A stretch of DNA of 64,000 nucleotides from Paenibacillus psychroresistens (GCF_009728935.1 NZ_CP034235.1:7775501-7839500); one strand, 5' to 3'. Positions 52,419 through 61,610 are shown, numbered from the stretch's first letter. Program-made: numbers and translations. Notes: a model not told the origin generated them from the letters alone.

Positions 52419-53480
52419 TTAGCCTAAGAGCTTCAAGATATCCTTCAGAATCGGAGTTAACCCATTAGCAATCTGCATAAAACCAAGATCTGTCGGATGG
52501 ATGCCATCTACCGTACAATCATTCCAAATCTCCCCGAACAACTCAGCTCCATCGTGAAAATAAATCATGCTATCGCCTTTAGCCTGCAGCTCCTTAACCA
52601 GCTCACTTTGATAATTTCTTCTTGCTATCCTATCTTCATAAGCTGAGGTGTTAGCATGCTCAAAGCTGTAGGGAATTCGCGATAGGACAAGAATAGGAAC
52701 CTCTGTATTCCGACTGCGGAGTATACGAATAAACTCAGGCATTGTGCGGATCAAGTCATCTATATGCGGGTTATTGGCATCATAATCCACTACAATACAG
52801 CTCGGATCCGCAATCTCGTTAATCATTTCTGCAATTTCCGGATCGCCCTTGCCGTTGCCGGAGAAGCCCAAATTAATAAATTCTAGATCAAAGCGGCGGC
52901 TAAGAATATTGGTGTAAGACATACCTGGACGTGAGGCGCAGCCTCCCTGTGTAATGGATGTTCCATACAAAACAATCCTTTGATCAGTAGCATACGCTGG
53001 AAAATTGAATATATTAGCATCTTCATTCAATCCTATTAGTACTTCATGGACACCTTGGCATAAAGGAAAATTAAGTGTAATGCAGCGCATTTCAGCTTCT
53101 AGGGCTTCGAAGAATACATACTCGTATTGATCAGAATCATGCGGGAATCGGGTTGTGCCGTAATAGAGCTGAGAGCCTGGCTTGCCTAAATAGCAGTCAA
53201 ACCCATTTACTGCAGTTCCTGTTATATGTTCTGCGGTATTCGGGCCAAATAGCTTTACTTTGATCACCAGCTTGGTGGCGTTCGTCTGGAAACGAATCTG
53301 CCCGCCAGACGTATTATCAGCCAAATCATCTAATTCTTGGCGAATAGCTCCAGGTTCAACTACAGGCAGTCGGCGGAACTTCTGCTCCTTCGACCACCAA
53401 GCAAATCCGGAAATTTGAAAAGGTGCTTCGACTGGTGAGTTCCATTGAAGCTCATCTTTTGCAATAATTGATTGTTCCAT
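52419..53480 (-). CDS. SGNH/GDSL-type esterase with N-terminal sandwich domain
   Basis: A 353-residue cytoplasmic protein. An N-terminal beta-sandwich of about 170 residues (FQISGFAWWSKEQKFRRLPV, TNATKLVIKVKLFGPN) is followed by an SGNH hydrolase domain with YGTSITQGGCASRPG (Ser block), NLGFSGNGKGDPEI, VVDYDANNPHI (Asn block) and CTVDGIHPTDLGF (Asp-His block). Related enzymes deacetylate rhamnogalacturonan or xylan-type oligosaccharides. It overlaps nothing and follows the 53495 gene by 14 bp on the same strand, so they are one unit. Confidence 0.88.
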   Translation of the reverse strand: MEQSIIAKDELQWNSPVEAPFQISGFAWWSKEQKFRRLPVVEPGAIRQELDDLADNTSGGQIRFQTNATKLVIKVKLFGPNTAEHITGTAVNGFDCYLGKPGSQLYYGTTRFPHDSDQYEYVFFEALEAEMRCITLNFPLCQGVHEVLIGLNEDANIFNFPAYATDQRIVLYGTSITQGGCASRPGMSYTNILSRRFDLEFINLGFSGNGKGDPEIAEMINEIADPSCIVVDYDANNPHIDDLIRTMPEFIRILRSRNTEVPILVLSRIPYSFEHANTSAYEDRIARRNYQSELVKELQAKGDSMIYFHDGAELFGEIWNDCTVDGIHPTDLGFMQIANGLTPILKDILKLLG

Positions 53481-53494
53481 ATGCCATAGTCTCC

Positions 53495-54202
53495 TTATAA
53501 TCTATTAACAGCTTGATGCGAAACCCCTGAGACCTTGCCTCCTTTTAGCACAATAATCGTTACACCAAAGAAAGCACTTATAATGTAATACCAAGCATAC
53601 GCTCCACTATTTTTGCAATTGCAGCTGTTTTCCCCACAAAATAATAGACCTGTGAAAGATCCGTCGAAGCATCCTTCGAGCCGTGAAATTGACCTCTCCT
53701 CAGGCAAGGCAAGTAATCGAGTCTCGCACTCATAGCCGACATAGCTGATATCTAAAAGCTCTGAGCTCTCCGTAGAGAAATTGCGCTTCATGGGATTAGG
53801 TATGGGTGAATATTGCTTATGCATTTTTAAGTGAATATTCTGGTTGGTACGAGAATTCCTAACCATAAAAGCTTGCTGTGTTGTGGTCTTGTCAGAGTCG
53901 CTAGCATCCCCCATCCAATAGCTTCCCGGGTCCAGCTGTTTGGGTATATCATATTCGCCACTAGCATCTATGAAGTAATCTAGCTCTGGGCTAATCCACG
54001 TTCGATCCCCGCCTACATTCCATTGCTCTTCGGCAATAGCGGATAGATTAGTCCAAAATGCCGATTCATCGTGGTTCGGAGCCTTTAATTCAATCACGCG
54101 AGAACCACGCTCTAGAATAACCATTTGTCCCGCATCCAGACTCCCGATAACAGCAAATTTCTCATTCAGAGCTTCAAGCATTTGTTTGACCGTTTTCTTC
54201 AT
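53495..54202 (-). CDS. DUF6786-like (mutarotase-fold) protein, apparently shortened
   Basis: A 235-residue frame. Residues 1-180 look like the N-terminal part of a mutarotase-fold protein often found in pectin/rhamnose loci: LEALNEKFAVIGSLDAGQMV, WNVGGDRTWISPELDYFIDA, HKQYSPIPNPMKRNFS, YVGYECETRLLALPE. Family members I recall are about 330-360 residues. Here the last 50 residues (CFDGSFTGLLFCGENSCNCK, AWYYIISAFFGVTIIVLKGG) do not read like the expected C-terminal half, so an internal deletion or drift is likely. ATG 54202 is preceded by GAGGAG; the longer frame to 54253 has a hydrophobic leader without support. The function is unassigned, possibly carbohydrate epimerisation. Confidence 0.55.
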   Translation of the reverse strand: MKKTVKQMLEALNEKFAVIGSLDAGQMVILERGSRVIELKAPNHDESAFWTNLSAIAEEQWNVGGDRTWISPELDYFIDASGEYDIPKQLDPGSYWMGDASDSDKTTTQQAFMVRNSRTNQNIHLKMHKQYSPIPNPMKRNFSTESSELLDISYVGYECETRLLALPEERSISRLEGCFDGSFTGLLFCGENSCNCKNSGAYAWYYIISAFFGVTIIVLKGGKVSGVSHQAVNRL

Positions 54203-54232
54203 TCCCCTAACTCCTCTTATAAGATGCTTATA

Positions 54233-54294
54233 AATAAAAAGAAAAAAGCACACCTCTTCTGCTAATGAATAAAGATTAGCCTAAATGATGTGTT
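54233..54294 (-). terminator. Terminator after the PIG-L gene
   Basis: On the minus strand an outer imperfect stem (ACACATC/GAGGTGT) encloses a perfect GCTAAT/ATTAGC stem and is followed by TTTTTTCTTTTT. Confidence 0.65.
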
Positions 54295-54321
54295 TATTAA
54301 AGCAATCGGTTATGCCTCCAT

Positions 54322-55023
54322 CTAGGGCAGCAAGTGCGGTCTGCCAGGTATCGGGAACATAGGCAAGCTGCGGAAGCCTTCCGCGTATTTATATCCAGGT
54401 CCAAGACCGCGCATGGAAGAAATTCTTACCATATTCGCTACAATGTCGGCTCCGAACACATGCTGCAACCAAACATCTTGGCTTTCATGACACTTCAGCA
54501 TTTGGGCTTTGGTATCAAATGTTTCAGTAATATCGACATATATCTCCGGTTGAAAATCAATACCACCCACATTGTCATACATGAATACATGAGGTACATT
54601 TTTCATAGCTGGGTATTCTGTGACGATCAATGGAACAGTAACCGGAATACGGCAATCAATCGAGATTTCCGAGCAGATGCGATGGTCGGGATGGTAGTCA
54701 TTAGGGCTATGGACAAGCATTATGTCTGGATTAGCTTTGCGGATAGCATTAATGAAAGCCATTCTGGATTCACGATCATGAAACAGGAATTCATCATCAT
54801 AGTCCATCCAAATTAAATCCGCGCCAATTACGGCAGCGGCTGCCTCTGCTTCTTTTTTACGAACAGCTGCAATTTCTTCTTTAGTTAATGTAGGTGAGCC
54901 TACATTTCCGTTCGTTGCTATCATGATCGTAACATGATCACCGCGTGCAGCGAATTTCGCTAATGTACCTCCACAACATAATTCAACATCGTCTGGGTGT
55001 GCACCGATTGCTAGAACTCTCAT
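54322..55023 (-). CDS. PIG-L family deacetylase, copy 1
   Basis: A 233-residue enzyme of the LmbE/PIG-L family with zinc motif GAHPDDVELCCGGTLAKF and HSPNDYHPDHRICSEI. Further family segments are IMIATNGNVGSPTLTKEEIA and VGGIDFQPEIYVDITETFDT. The family removes N-acetyl groups from GlcNAc-type sugars, so together with the BadF-type kinase upstream it may handle amino-sugar substituents. ATG 55023 has AAAGGAG; the frame extends upstream to 55188 without support and would run into the enolase gene. A paralogue lies at 60688. Confidence 0.92.
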   Translation of the reverse strand: MRVLAIGAHPDDVELCCGGTLAKFAARGDHVTIMIATNGNVGSPTLTKEEIAAVRKKEAEAAAAVIGADLIWMDYDDEFLFHDRESRMAFINAIRKANPDIMLVHSPNDYHPDHRICSEISIDCRIPVTVPLIVTEYPAMKNVPHVFMYDNVGGIDFQPEIYVDITETFDTKAQMLKCHESQDVWLQHVFGADIVANMVRISSMRGLGPGYKYAEGFRSLPMFPIPGRPHLLP

Positions 55024-55069
55024 TTCAATTATCTCCTTTATTGTTAGATGCTTAAATTTGCGATTACTC

Positions 55070-56230
55070 CTATAAAATTTGCCCAATACGTGGTTGGAAT
55101 CCTGGATCTTGAGGATCGTAGAAAACCATTTCGCGTTCGAAGTTTTGTCCAAAGTAGTCCAGCTTAGTAATATCCAAATCAATTCCAAACCCGGGGCGGT
55201 CAGGTACTGTTATTTTGCCATCATTAAATACAAGCTCTTCACGAAGCAAATCACCCCTCATGAACTTAAGATGCGTATCATTTGCAAACGGAAAGTTCCG
55301 TGAAGAAGCGACCATGTGTACATTGCCCAAAGTGCCGATGCCCGTTTCAGCCCAGCTTCCAGTGATGCACCAAATGCCTGCATGATTGGCTAAATCGACG
55401 ATTTGCTTGGCTTTTAAGATACCGCCTGCTTCAGATGGGTAAACGAGAAAGCATGCACAGGCTCTTTTGTCGATTAGGCGCAGCGCATCCTCATAGGTCG
55501 CACAGCCCTCATCCGCAATAATCGGCACATCTACTGCGCGGGCTACGGCAGCCATTCCGTCTACATCATCATAGCGCGTAGGTTGTTCAACCATTTGCAG
55601 GTCATATTTCTCCATTTTGCGAATTGCTTTGATCGCAGTCGGCACACTCCAGTTTTGGTTCGCATCAATGCGAATCTTCATTAATGGACCTACAGCTTCA
55701 CGTACGGCTTTCACCCGCAAAGTATCCAATTCGATATCGCGGCCAACCTTCAGCTTTAGTTCCGTATACCCCGCTGCTGCAAACTTCCGTGCTTCTTCAG
55801 CATTGTTCTCTGGCTTATCGATAAAAATATATCCTGAGAAAGCAACTTCTTGCTTAACCTTGCCGCCCAATAAATTATAGACTGGCGTGTTGAGAATTTT
55901 TCCGCGCAAATCAAGCAAGGCCATTTCAACCCCAGCCATACCGTAATAACCGATTTGCTTCCAATTGACACTGTATTCCTCCAAACGGTGGAGAATCGAT
56001 TCCAATTCCATCGGATCGCGGCCAATGATAAAAGGCGCAAATTCTTTATCCACGACAGTTTGGATAACGGGTATTGTCGGCCCTACCGATTCGCCAATTC
56101 CGATTAAGCCTTCGTCTGTTTCAATTTGTACAATCAGTGAAGGCGCACTATATCGAGTTCCTCCAGACCATTTCTCACCTTTGTAGAATGGGATCTTGAT
56201 CATCTTGGTATGAACTGCTGTAATTTTCAT
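55070..56230 (-). CDS. Enolase-superfamily (mandelate racemase/muconate lactonising) protein
   Basis: A 386-residue protein. The N-terminal capping domain (ITAVHTKMIKIPFYKGEKWS, SLIVQIETDEGLIGIGES) is followed by a TIM barrel with ELKLKVG (K-x-K), metal ligands RIDANQNW, MVEQPT and ADEGC, and the end FANDTHLKFMRGDLL. In muconate-lactonising-like enzymes the strand after the third ligand usually has a catalytic Lys (KxSKxGG). Here it reads FLVYPSEAGG, without that Lys, so a sugar-acid dehydratase or an unusual epimerase/racemase is more likely than MLE itself. ATG 56230 is preceded by GGGAGG. Same-strand neighbours: dehydrogenase upstream, deacetylase downstream. Confidence 0.88.
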   Translation of the reverse strand: MKITAVHTKMIKIPFYKGEKWSGGTRYSAPSLIVQIETDEGLIGIGESVGPTIPVIQTVVDKEFAPFIIGRDPMELESILHRLEEYSVNWKQIGYYGMAGVEMALLDLRGKILNTPVYNLLGGKVKQEVAFSGYIFIDKPENNAEEARKFAAAGYTELKLKVGRDIELDTLRVKAVREAVGPLMKIRIDANQNWSVPTAIKAIRKMEKYDLQMVEQPTRYDDVDGMAAVARAVDVPIIADEGCATYEDALRLIDKRACACFLVYPSEAGGILKAKQIVDLANHAGIWCITGSWAETGIGTLGNVHMVASSRNFPFANDTHLKFMRGDLLREELVFNDGKITVPDRPGFGIDLDITKLDYFGQNFEREMVFYDPQDPGFQPRIGQIL

Positions 56231-56248
56231 TTGTTTTCCTCCCAAATT

Positions 56249-57256
56249 TTATTTGTTATTTACGATTATTTTGATAGCTTCATCAGGCTCATTTCGCGCA
56301 AACTCAATCGCTTTATCCAGATCCTCAAACTTATAATATTGGGTAATCACCGGATCCACCTGCACGCTGCCGGAAGCCATCATTTCAATAACCCGCGGCC
56401 ACACTTGAGGAGCATTTGTTGAACCTAATAAAGTTAATTCTTTAAGGACTACAGTTTGAATATCCACTAAAATTGGCTTGCCCGGCAATCCGAATAACAA
56501 GAGCTGTCCACCTCTTTTTAACAGCTCAATGCCGAGCTTGATTGAGGCTTCATTTCCCGCCGCATCTATTACAATATCCTGCGTTTCTTCAGAAAGAGCA
56601 GCCTCCGAAGCTCGCAAATTTACCGTTACATCCGCTCCAAGCTTAAGCCCCAGCTCCAGTCGGCTTTCCCTCATCCCAATCAAAGTGACTTTGCTCACTC
56701 CAGCGGCCTTCAACAGCTGCACGTAGTATAAACCGGTTGGACCATCTCCTATCACAACGGCATGCTGCCCTAGGCGAATAGCTAATTTGTCGATGCCGCC
56801 TAAGCAGCAATGCAGCGTTTCTGCTTGTGTAGCCTCTGCGAAGCTGATGGAATCCGGCAGTTTATATAGATTAGTGGAAGGCACAACAAGGAACTCCTGC
56901 CAGCCCCCAGGAAATTGCAGCCCAATTTCGCCAGACCGAATACAACGGTGTTTATTGCCGGCTAAACATTCCTGGCAAGTCCCACAGCCGATCAACGGAT
57001 CAATACAAACACGATCACCAAGCTGCCATTGGGTAACCCCGGTACCAACTCGTTCCACAAACCCGGCCAATTCATGGCCAAGCGGAAGCGGCGGTGTACT
57101 GAAATCAGCATGTCCGCTCATGATATGCAGATCCGTGCCGCAGATGCCGATGGACAGAATTCGTATCTCTACTTGGCCAGGACCTGGTTCCTCACGTGTT
57201 ATTACGCTTGATTCTAATGCGTTATACCCGGTCCATTCCCAAATCTTTTTCTGCAT
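56249..57256 (-). CDS. Zinc-dependent dehydrogenase, second copy
   Basis: A 335-residue medium-chain dehydrogenase with GICGTDLHIMSGHADFS, LPLGHELAGFVERVG, structural zinc site CGTCQECLAGNKHRC, and cofactor region VIGDGPTGLYYVQLLKAAG followed by VTLIGMRESRLELG (no acidic residue at the usual position, so NADP is possible). It differs clearly from the ADH at 44607. ATG 57256 has AAGGAGGGG; upstream in-frame ATGs at 57319 and 57289 lack one. It starts the run dehydrogenase, enolase-type, PIG-L, which ends at the terminator near 54.26 kb. Confidence 0.92.
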   Translation of the reverse strand: MQKKIWEWTGYNALESSVITREEPGPGQVEIRILSIGICGTDLHIMSGHADFSTPPLPLGHELAGFVERVGTGVTQWQLGDRVCIDPLIGCGTCQECLAGNKHRCIRSGEIGLQFPGGWQEFLVVPSTNLYKLPDSISFAEATQAETLHCCLGGIDKLAIRLGQHAVVIGDGPTGLYYVQLLKAAGVSKVTLIGMRESRLELGLKLGADVTVNLRASEAALSEETQDIVIDAAGNEASIKLGIELLKRGGQLLLFGLPGKPILVDIQTVVLKELTLLGSTNAPQVWPRVIEMMASGSVQVDPVITQYYKFEDLDKAIEFARNEPDEAIKIIVNNK

Positions 57257-57331
57257 CTCCGATCCCCTCCTTGTGGGATAATGCCCCATGTCACTTATTC
57301 TTTTATAAAATATATTCAATCATTTCCTTGC

Positions 57332-58105
57332 TTAACTAGAGCATGTAAACCTTATTTTCTTCTCTTTAAATAGATTAATAAATGTTTCATCCGTTGGCGG
57401 AGCGTCTGAATAAATTTGGCTAACGGATTCGAAGCCGTCAATACCGAATAAAGCTTTTGAATTTGCAAATGTATTGGAAAATTTGCTTGAATCGGCTAAG
57501 ACTATCGTTTCGGCTGAGGATTCAATCATGCATCGGCGTATAGCTGCTTCCATCATATTAATACAGCGTAATCCTTCAGGGAGTATGGCGTTGGGGGAAA
57601 TAAATGCTTTAGTTGCGCGTAACTTCCGAATCGTTTCTTCGGCGAAATGTCCGACAAAGGATTGTGAAAAATGATTAAGCGTTCCCGAAATTCCAAATAA
57701 GGTTCCTTCCGAATAGTCTTTAAATATCTCGAAAATAGGGATGGAATGACTAATTACCGTAATATTCTTGAGCTTCCTTAATTCTAGGGCCAAATGCCAA
57801 ACAGTAGCGCTTGAATCTAAGAAAATAGTATCACCCTCATTAATAGATGAAATGGCCATGCGAGCAATCGCGCTTTTTCTTTCGCTTAACGCCTGAGAAG
57901 TAAACGAGAATGGAAGCGGTTCTCCTTCTTTTAAGGCTGCTCCGCCATGCTTGCGGTCTATTTTCCCCTTCTCGTCCAATAAACGTAAATCGGTGCGAAT
58001 GGTCACCTGAGAGACCTCGAACATCTCGCTTAATTGCGCTACCCCGGCAAAGCCATTTTCAGCGAGGTAATCGATTATCTTTTTATGTCTTTGCAATGCA
58101 TGCAT
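57332..58105 (-). CDS. DeoR-family transcriptional regulator
   Basis: A 257-residue regulator: N-terminal HTH (GVAQLSEMFEVSQVTIRTDL, LLDEKGKIDRKHGGA) and DeoRC sugar-phosphate sensor domain (GDTIFLDSSATVWHLALEL, NITVISHSIPIFEIF, FISPNAILPEGLRCINMMEA, TIVLADSSKFS). It most likely senses a phosphorylated intermediate produced by the sugar kinase next door. ATG 58105 is preceded by GAAGGGA; the frame start at 58141 has none. It follows the kinase gene by 82 bp on the same strand. Confidence 0.93.
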   Translation of the reverse strand: MHALQRHKKIIDYLAENGFAGVAQLSEMFEVSQVTIRTDLRLLDEKGKIDRKHGGAALKEGEPLPFSFTSQALSERKSAIARMAISSINEGDTIFLDSSATVWHLALELRKLKNITVISHSIPIFEIFKDYSEGTLFGISGTLNHFSQSFVGHFAEETIRKLRATKAFISPNAILPEGLRCINMMEAAIRRCMIESSAETIVLADSSKFSNTFANSKALFGIDGFESVSQIYSDAPPTDETFINLFKEKKIRFTCSS

Positions 58106-58187
58106 AGCCGGATTCCCTTCAAAATAATTATTTGCAATCATTATAGTTAATATCTTTCGTATTTCGTATTATCAAAATCATTTCTGT

Positions 58188-59168
58188 TTATTTATCTATT
58201 AAATAATCAGCGTAAATTTGCTTAAACTTACCAATATTATGTTTTATGGGAAAGTTTCTTTCTCTGAGCCCAATAAGGATTCCACCAACTACAGGCTCGA
58301 ATAATGGCTGAAAAACCTCAATTTGAGGCTGTTGCTGCTTTACCATCTTCGCAAATGTTTGATACAAAAGCGGGTGTGCTTTCCATACGCCACCGGAAAT
58401 TGTGAGAGGAAACCCTTGGTATAGCTCAGATTGATCGAGCCTTAATGTCTGAATCGTTTGATTTGCAAGCATGATTGCAGCATCTTTTAAGATATTTATG
58501 GCTACAATGTCCCCTTCTGCTGCTGAGAGGCCAACTATTCTGCAAATCGAAGCGATGCGTTTCCTTTGGTCTCCTTTCTGTAGACCATGTATGTAGAATA
58601 GCAGATTTCTTAAATTATCAAATTGGAATTCGGTTAAGATTTTTTCCAGAAGCGAGGTAAAGGGACCAATCTGATCAGACATATAGGTGCAGGCAGCAAA
58701 CGCCTTACATCCAATGGAATAACCCGACCCCTCGTCACCGAATATGCTCCCCCACCCGCCGACATATCTCGCCCCGAATTTCTTTGTATGGGTCATCGTA
58801 AATGAACCGGTGCCAGCCACACAGATTGCACCATATTCCTCTTGAATAGCGGCATATAGGGAGAGATGGTATTCTTCGCAATTATGTACAGCTACATGCG
58901 GATGCGTCCATTTAATAATCGTATCATGAACAAATTGATGGATGACTGGCATCGCCCAATAGACTGCAGTTATATCAACGCGTTGGATATTATTGCGGAG
59001 AAGAGCTTGCTCAATGGCTTGTGAAATGGATTGCTCGATTTCTTGCTCTGAGTTAAAGTGCGAATTAGTCGGACCACTAGTGCTGTAACCACATAGATTG
59101 CCGTATTCATCAGAAACCAGACATAGCAGTTTGGAGCCTCCGCCATCAAGAGCCATTATATATTTCAA
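58188..59168 (-). CDS. BadF/BadG-type sugar kinase (N-acetylglucosamine kinase-like)
   Basis: A 326-residue ASKHA-fold kinase of the BadF/BadG/BcrA group that includes N-acetylglucosamine kinases: ALDGGGSKLLCLVSDEYGNL (phosphate 1), TSGPTNSHF, GAICVAGTGSFTMTH, GGWGSIFGDEGSGYSIG (phosphate 2 and sugar site), ISGGVWKAHPLLY and PVVGGILIGLRER. It probably phosphorylates a hexosamine or similar sugar that the PIG-L enzymes also act on. TTG 59168 is the likely start (ATG 59156 is an alternative). It is divergent from the GH-A-like gene; the two share a 170-bp promoter region. Confidence 0.87.
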   Translation of the reverse strand: MKYIMALDGGGSKLLCLVSDEYGNLCGYSTSGPTNSHFNSEQEIEQSISQAIEQALLRNNIQRVDITAVYWAMPVIHQFVHDTIIKWTHPHVAVHNCEEYHLSLYAAIQEEYGAICVAGTGSFTMTHTKKFGARYVGGWGSIFGDEGSGYSIGCKAFAACTYMSDQIGPFTSLLEKILTEFQFDNLRNLLFYIHGLQKGDQRKRIASICRIVGLSAAEGDIVAINILKDAAIMLANQTIQTLRLDQSELYQGFPLTISGGVWKAHPLLYQTFAKMVKQQQPQIEVFQPLFEPVVGGILIGLRERNFPIKHNIGKFKQIYADYLIDK

Positions 59169-59258
59169 CTAAGATCACTCTCTTCAATTTAAGATGTTAT
59201 TTTCACAATTCTTTCATATGCTTTCTATTATAATGAGTTTATGGATGATATTCAATCA

Positions 59259-59287
59259 TTGACTTGCATATATATCCCAAATATAAT
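59259..59287 (+). promoter_or_regulatory. Consensus sigma-A promoter of the GH-A-like gene
   Basis: TTGACT (59259-59264), 17 bp, TATAAT (59282-59287), about 55 bp before the start. TATATCC sits inside the spacer (59271-59277), where a repressor would block it. Confidence 0.85.
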
Positions 59288-59341
59288 AACAAGTGAAAGT
59301 AATATGATATTAAATAGACTATAAACGAAAGTAGGATGTAT

Positions 59342-60574
59342 ATGCTGGATGAGTTTCAAATCTTTCCTTGGGTATCTCCCCCTAGCTATGAAACAAACGA
59401 CTTTAGGTATCTCCAAATGAAAGCAGCGGGCTTTAATTATACAAGCTGGCCAATAGATGAGGGTGCTCTTAACAAGGAGTCCAATTTAAAACTCTTGAAT
59501 CTCTGCGAGAAGCATGGATTGAAGACTTATCTGGCTGACGACAGAATCTATGAAGCTGTCCATTCGGATAATTGGAAAGCATTAATAGATGAGGTTGTGG
59601 AAGATTATAAAGGTTACCCTGCTTTATACGCCTACGATATTAAAGATGAGCCAGGTGCCGATGATTTCTCCAGAATTTCAGAGATTGTGAGCTACTTAAA
59701 GATAATTGACCCCACTCGTCATGCTTATATTAATTTATTTCCTAACTATGCAAGTCCGAACCAGCTGAATACAGCCACCTACGAGGAGTATGTCGATCGT
59801 TTTATCCAAGAAGTAAAGCCGTTTGTAATCAGCTACGATCATTATCACTTTTTTAAACCTGCTGAGATCACATCGGAAACGGAGATTAAGGATGAGAGAC
59901 AGAGGTTAATTTATGAAGCTTCTATTCGGCGTCAGAATAGACCTGGCTATTTCGAGAACATAGAGCTGATTAGACAGAAATCACTGCAATACGATCTTCC
60001 TTTTATATTCATAGCGCTACTGGTAACACATGGCCCATATAGGGATCTTACGGAAGCCGAGCTGCGTTGGGAGGCATTTCAAGCCCTTGCTTATGGTGCA
60101 AAATCGATTTGTTGGTTCACCTATTGGAATCCACCACCTGATTCAGTGTGGAATTTCCGCAATGCTGTTATCGATGATGGCGTTGAAACCGAGCATTACC
60201 AAGAAATGAAGCGTATTAATCCTCAATTAAAGCTTCTTGGGGACAAGCTTTTTGATAAAAAAACACTGAAAGTGTATCATGTTGGCGAGGAACGCGAGTC
60301 CAGCAAGGTGAACTTTTTCCAAGCGGATGAACTTATAAAGGTTGCATCCGGAGGCAATTATACACTTGGATACTTTACGGAAAACTATATTTTAATTGCC
60401 AACAAAGACTTTAAAGCGCCTACTGAGGTTATTTTGGAGCTGACAGGCTCGCAACATGTCTATCAATTCGATAAAAACACTGGAGCAGAGACAGAAATAG
60501 AACTGAAGGATAACAAATATATTTTACAGCTATCTCCTGGGGATGCTGAGTTAATTCGTATTGGCAGTGTGTAA
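59342..60574 (+). CDS. GH-A-clan-like glycoside hydrolase, unclassified
   Basis: A 410-residue cytoplasmic protein. Residues 1-310 read as a TIM barrel: MKAAGFNYTSWPIDEG, CEKHGLKTYLADDRIY, PALYAYDIKDEPGADDF, FVISYDHYHFF, ALAYGAKSICWFTYWNPP. The D-E-P after strand 4 is where clan GH-A enzymes keep the acid/base Glu. A small beta domain follows (YTLGYFTENYILIANKD, VILELTGSQHVYQFDK). I cannot place it in a numbered GH family; GH5/GH42-like is the nearest. ATG 59342 is favoured over ATG 59336 because AGTAGG is better spaced. It has its own promoter and a strong terminator; transcribed alone. Confidence 0.75.
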   Translation: MLDEFQIFPWVSPPSYETNDFRYLQMKAAGFNYTSWPIDEGALNKESNLKLLNLCEKHGLKTYLADDRIYEAVHSDNWKALIDEVVEDYKGYPALYAYDIKDEPGADDFSRISEIVSYLKIIDPTRHAYINLFPNYASPNQLNTATYEEYVDRFIQEVKPFVISYDHYHFFKPAEITSETEIKDERQRLIYEASIRRQNRPGYFENIELIRQKSLQYDLPFIFIALLVTHGPYRDLTEAELRWEAFQALAYGAKSICWFTYWNPPPDSVWNFRNAVIDDGVETEHYQEMKRINPQLKLLGDKLFDKKTLKVYHVGEERESSKVNFFQADELIKVASGGNYTLGYFTENYILIANKDFKAPTEVILELTGSQHVYQFDKNTGAETEIELKDNKYILQLSPGDAELIRIGSV

Positions 60575-60584
60575 AAATAATATA

Positions 60585-60625
60585 GGCTGGGACACCCCTA
60601 ACAAGGTGTTTCCCAGCCTTTTTTT
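60585..60625 (+). terminator. Strong rho-independent terminator
   Basis: GGCTGGGA-C-ACC (60585-60596) pairs with GGTG-TTCCCAGCC (60605-60618), followed by seven T. Confidence 0.93.
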
Positions 60626-60687
60626 GTGTCTGTATACCTGAAACCTCAGGAATAGCTTGGTTTCATCGGAAATCCTCCTGTAAAAAA

Positions 60688-61392
60688 TTAAGGAAGCAAT
60701 TTAAAATTCGGCATATATCCATGAATTCGGAAAGCTCTAAAGCCCTCAGCATAAACAAACCCAGCTTGCAGTCCTCTAAATTTATCCGTGATTTCCACGA
60801 TGCTTAACAGCCCATGAGTTTGATAGACATCCATCCAGGCAAACTGGCTTTTATGCAATTTTAAGGCTTCCAACTTCTGATCAAAGACATCGGTAATGTC
60901 CACATACACTTCAGGTGTAAAGCCTATGCCCACGGCCGTACCGTAATAGAATAGCGAAGGATTCTTAGCAATAGGCGGTTCATCTGCTGGAATAAGCTTA
61001 CCTGGAATAGACAGCATGACCTCGCTGACAATTTTCCCTGTAACCGCATGATCGGTGCTGGCATCCTCAGGATAATTGGCAAGAATAACATCCGGATTCG
61101 CCCAACGAATAGCGTTGATTACAGCTCGTCTTGTTTCAGGAGTGTCCTGCAAGCCCTGATCATCAAATCTCATAAATCTGACTTCAGCTCCGAATATCTT
61201 AGCTGCCTCCAGCTGCTCTAATTCCCGCGCCGCACCGATTTCCTCTCTGCTGTTATACTCGTTGGAACCAATATTCCCGCTTGTAGTCAGGGCAATAAAG
61301 ATATTGTGCCCTTGTTGTTTGTACTGCAATAAAGTTCCTCCACAAAACACCTCTATATCATCTGGATGCGCACCAATCGCTAATATGTTCAT
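60688..61392 (-). CDS. PIG-L family deacetylase, copy 2
   Basis: A 234-residue paralogue of the enzyme at 54322, with GAHPDDIEVFCGGTLLQY, ALTTSGNIGSNEYNSREEIG, VRFMRFDDQGLQ and GIGFTPEVYVDITDVFDQKL. The second zinc motif reads PEDASTDHAVTGK where copy 1 has YHPDHR: the DH pair stays and the preceding His is replaced. Zinc binding is still possible because the AHPDD His/Asp and the last His remain. ATG 61392 has GAGAGAG. Stand-alone gene, convergent with the GH-A-like gene. Confidence 0.9.
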   Translation of the reverse strand: MNILAIGAHPDDIEVFCGGTLLQYKQQGHNIFIALTTSGNIGSNEYNSREEIGAARELEQLEAAKIFGAEVRFMRFDDQGLQDTPETRRAVINAIRWANPDVILANYPEDASTDHAVTGKIVSEVMLSIPGKLIPADEPPIAKNPSLFYYGTAVGIGFTPEVYVDITDVFDQKLEALKLHKSQFAWMDVYQTHGLLSIVEITDKFRGLQAGFVYAEGFRAFRIHGYMPNFKLLP

Positions 61393-61610
61393 AGTAGATC
61401 ATCTCTCTCTCATTGATTTTTATGATTATATTACCTTAAACAAAATCATTTGTGAAGGTAGAGCGGTCAAAGAAAACACCGGCTCCCCCTCTAAATCACC
61501 CGCTAATTATTACCAAAATATGCCAGCGTTCGCAAATATAGCATACATCCTTTATACTGAAAAATAATTATCTTTCTTATGTTAAAACGTACAATGGAGG
61601 AATACTAAAA

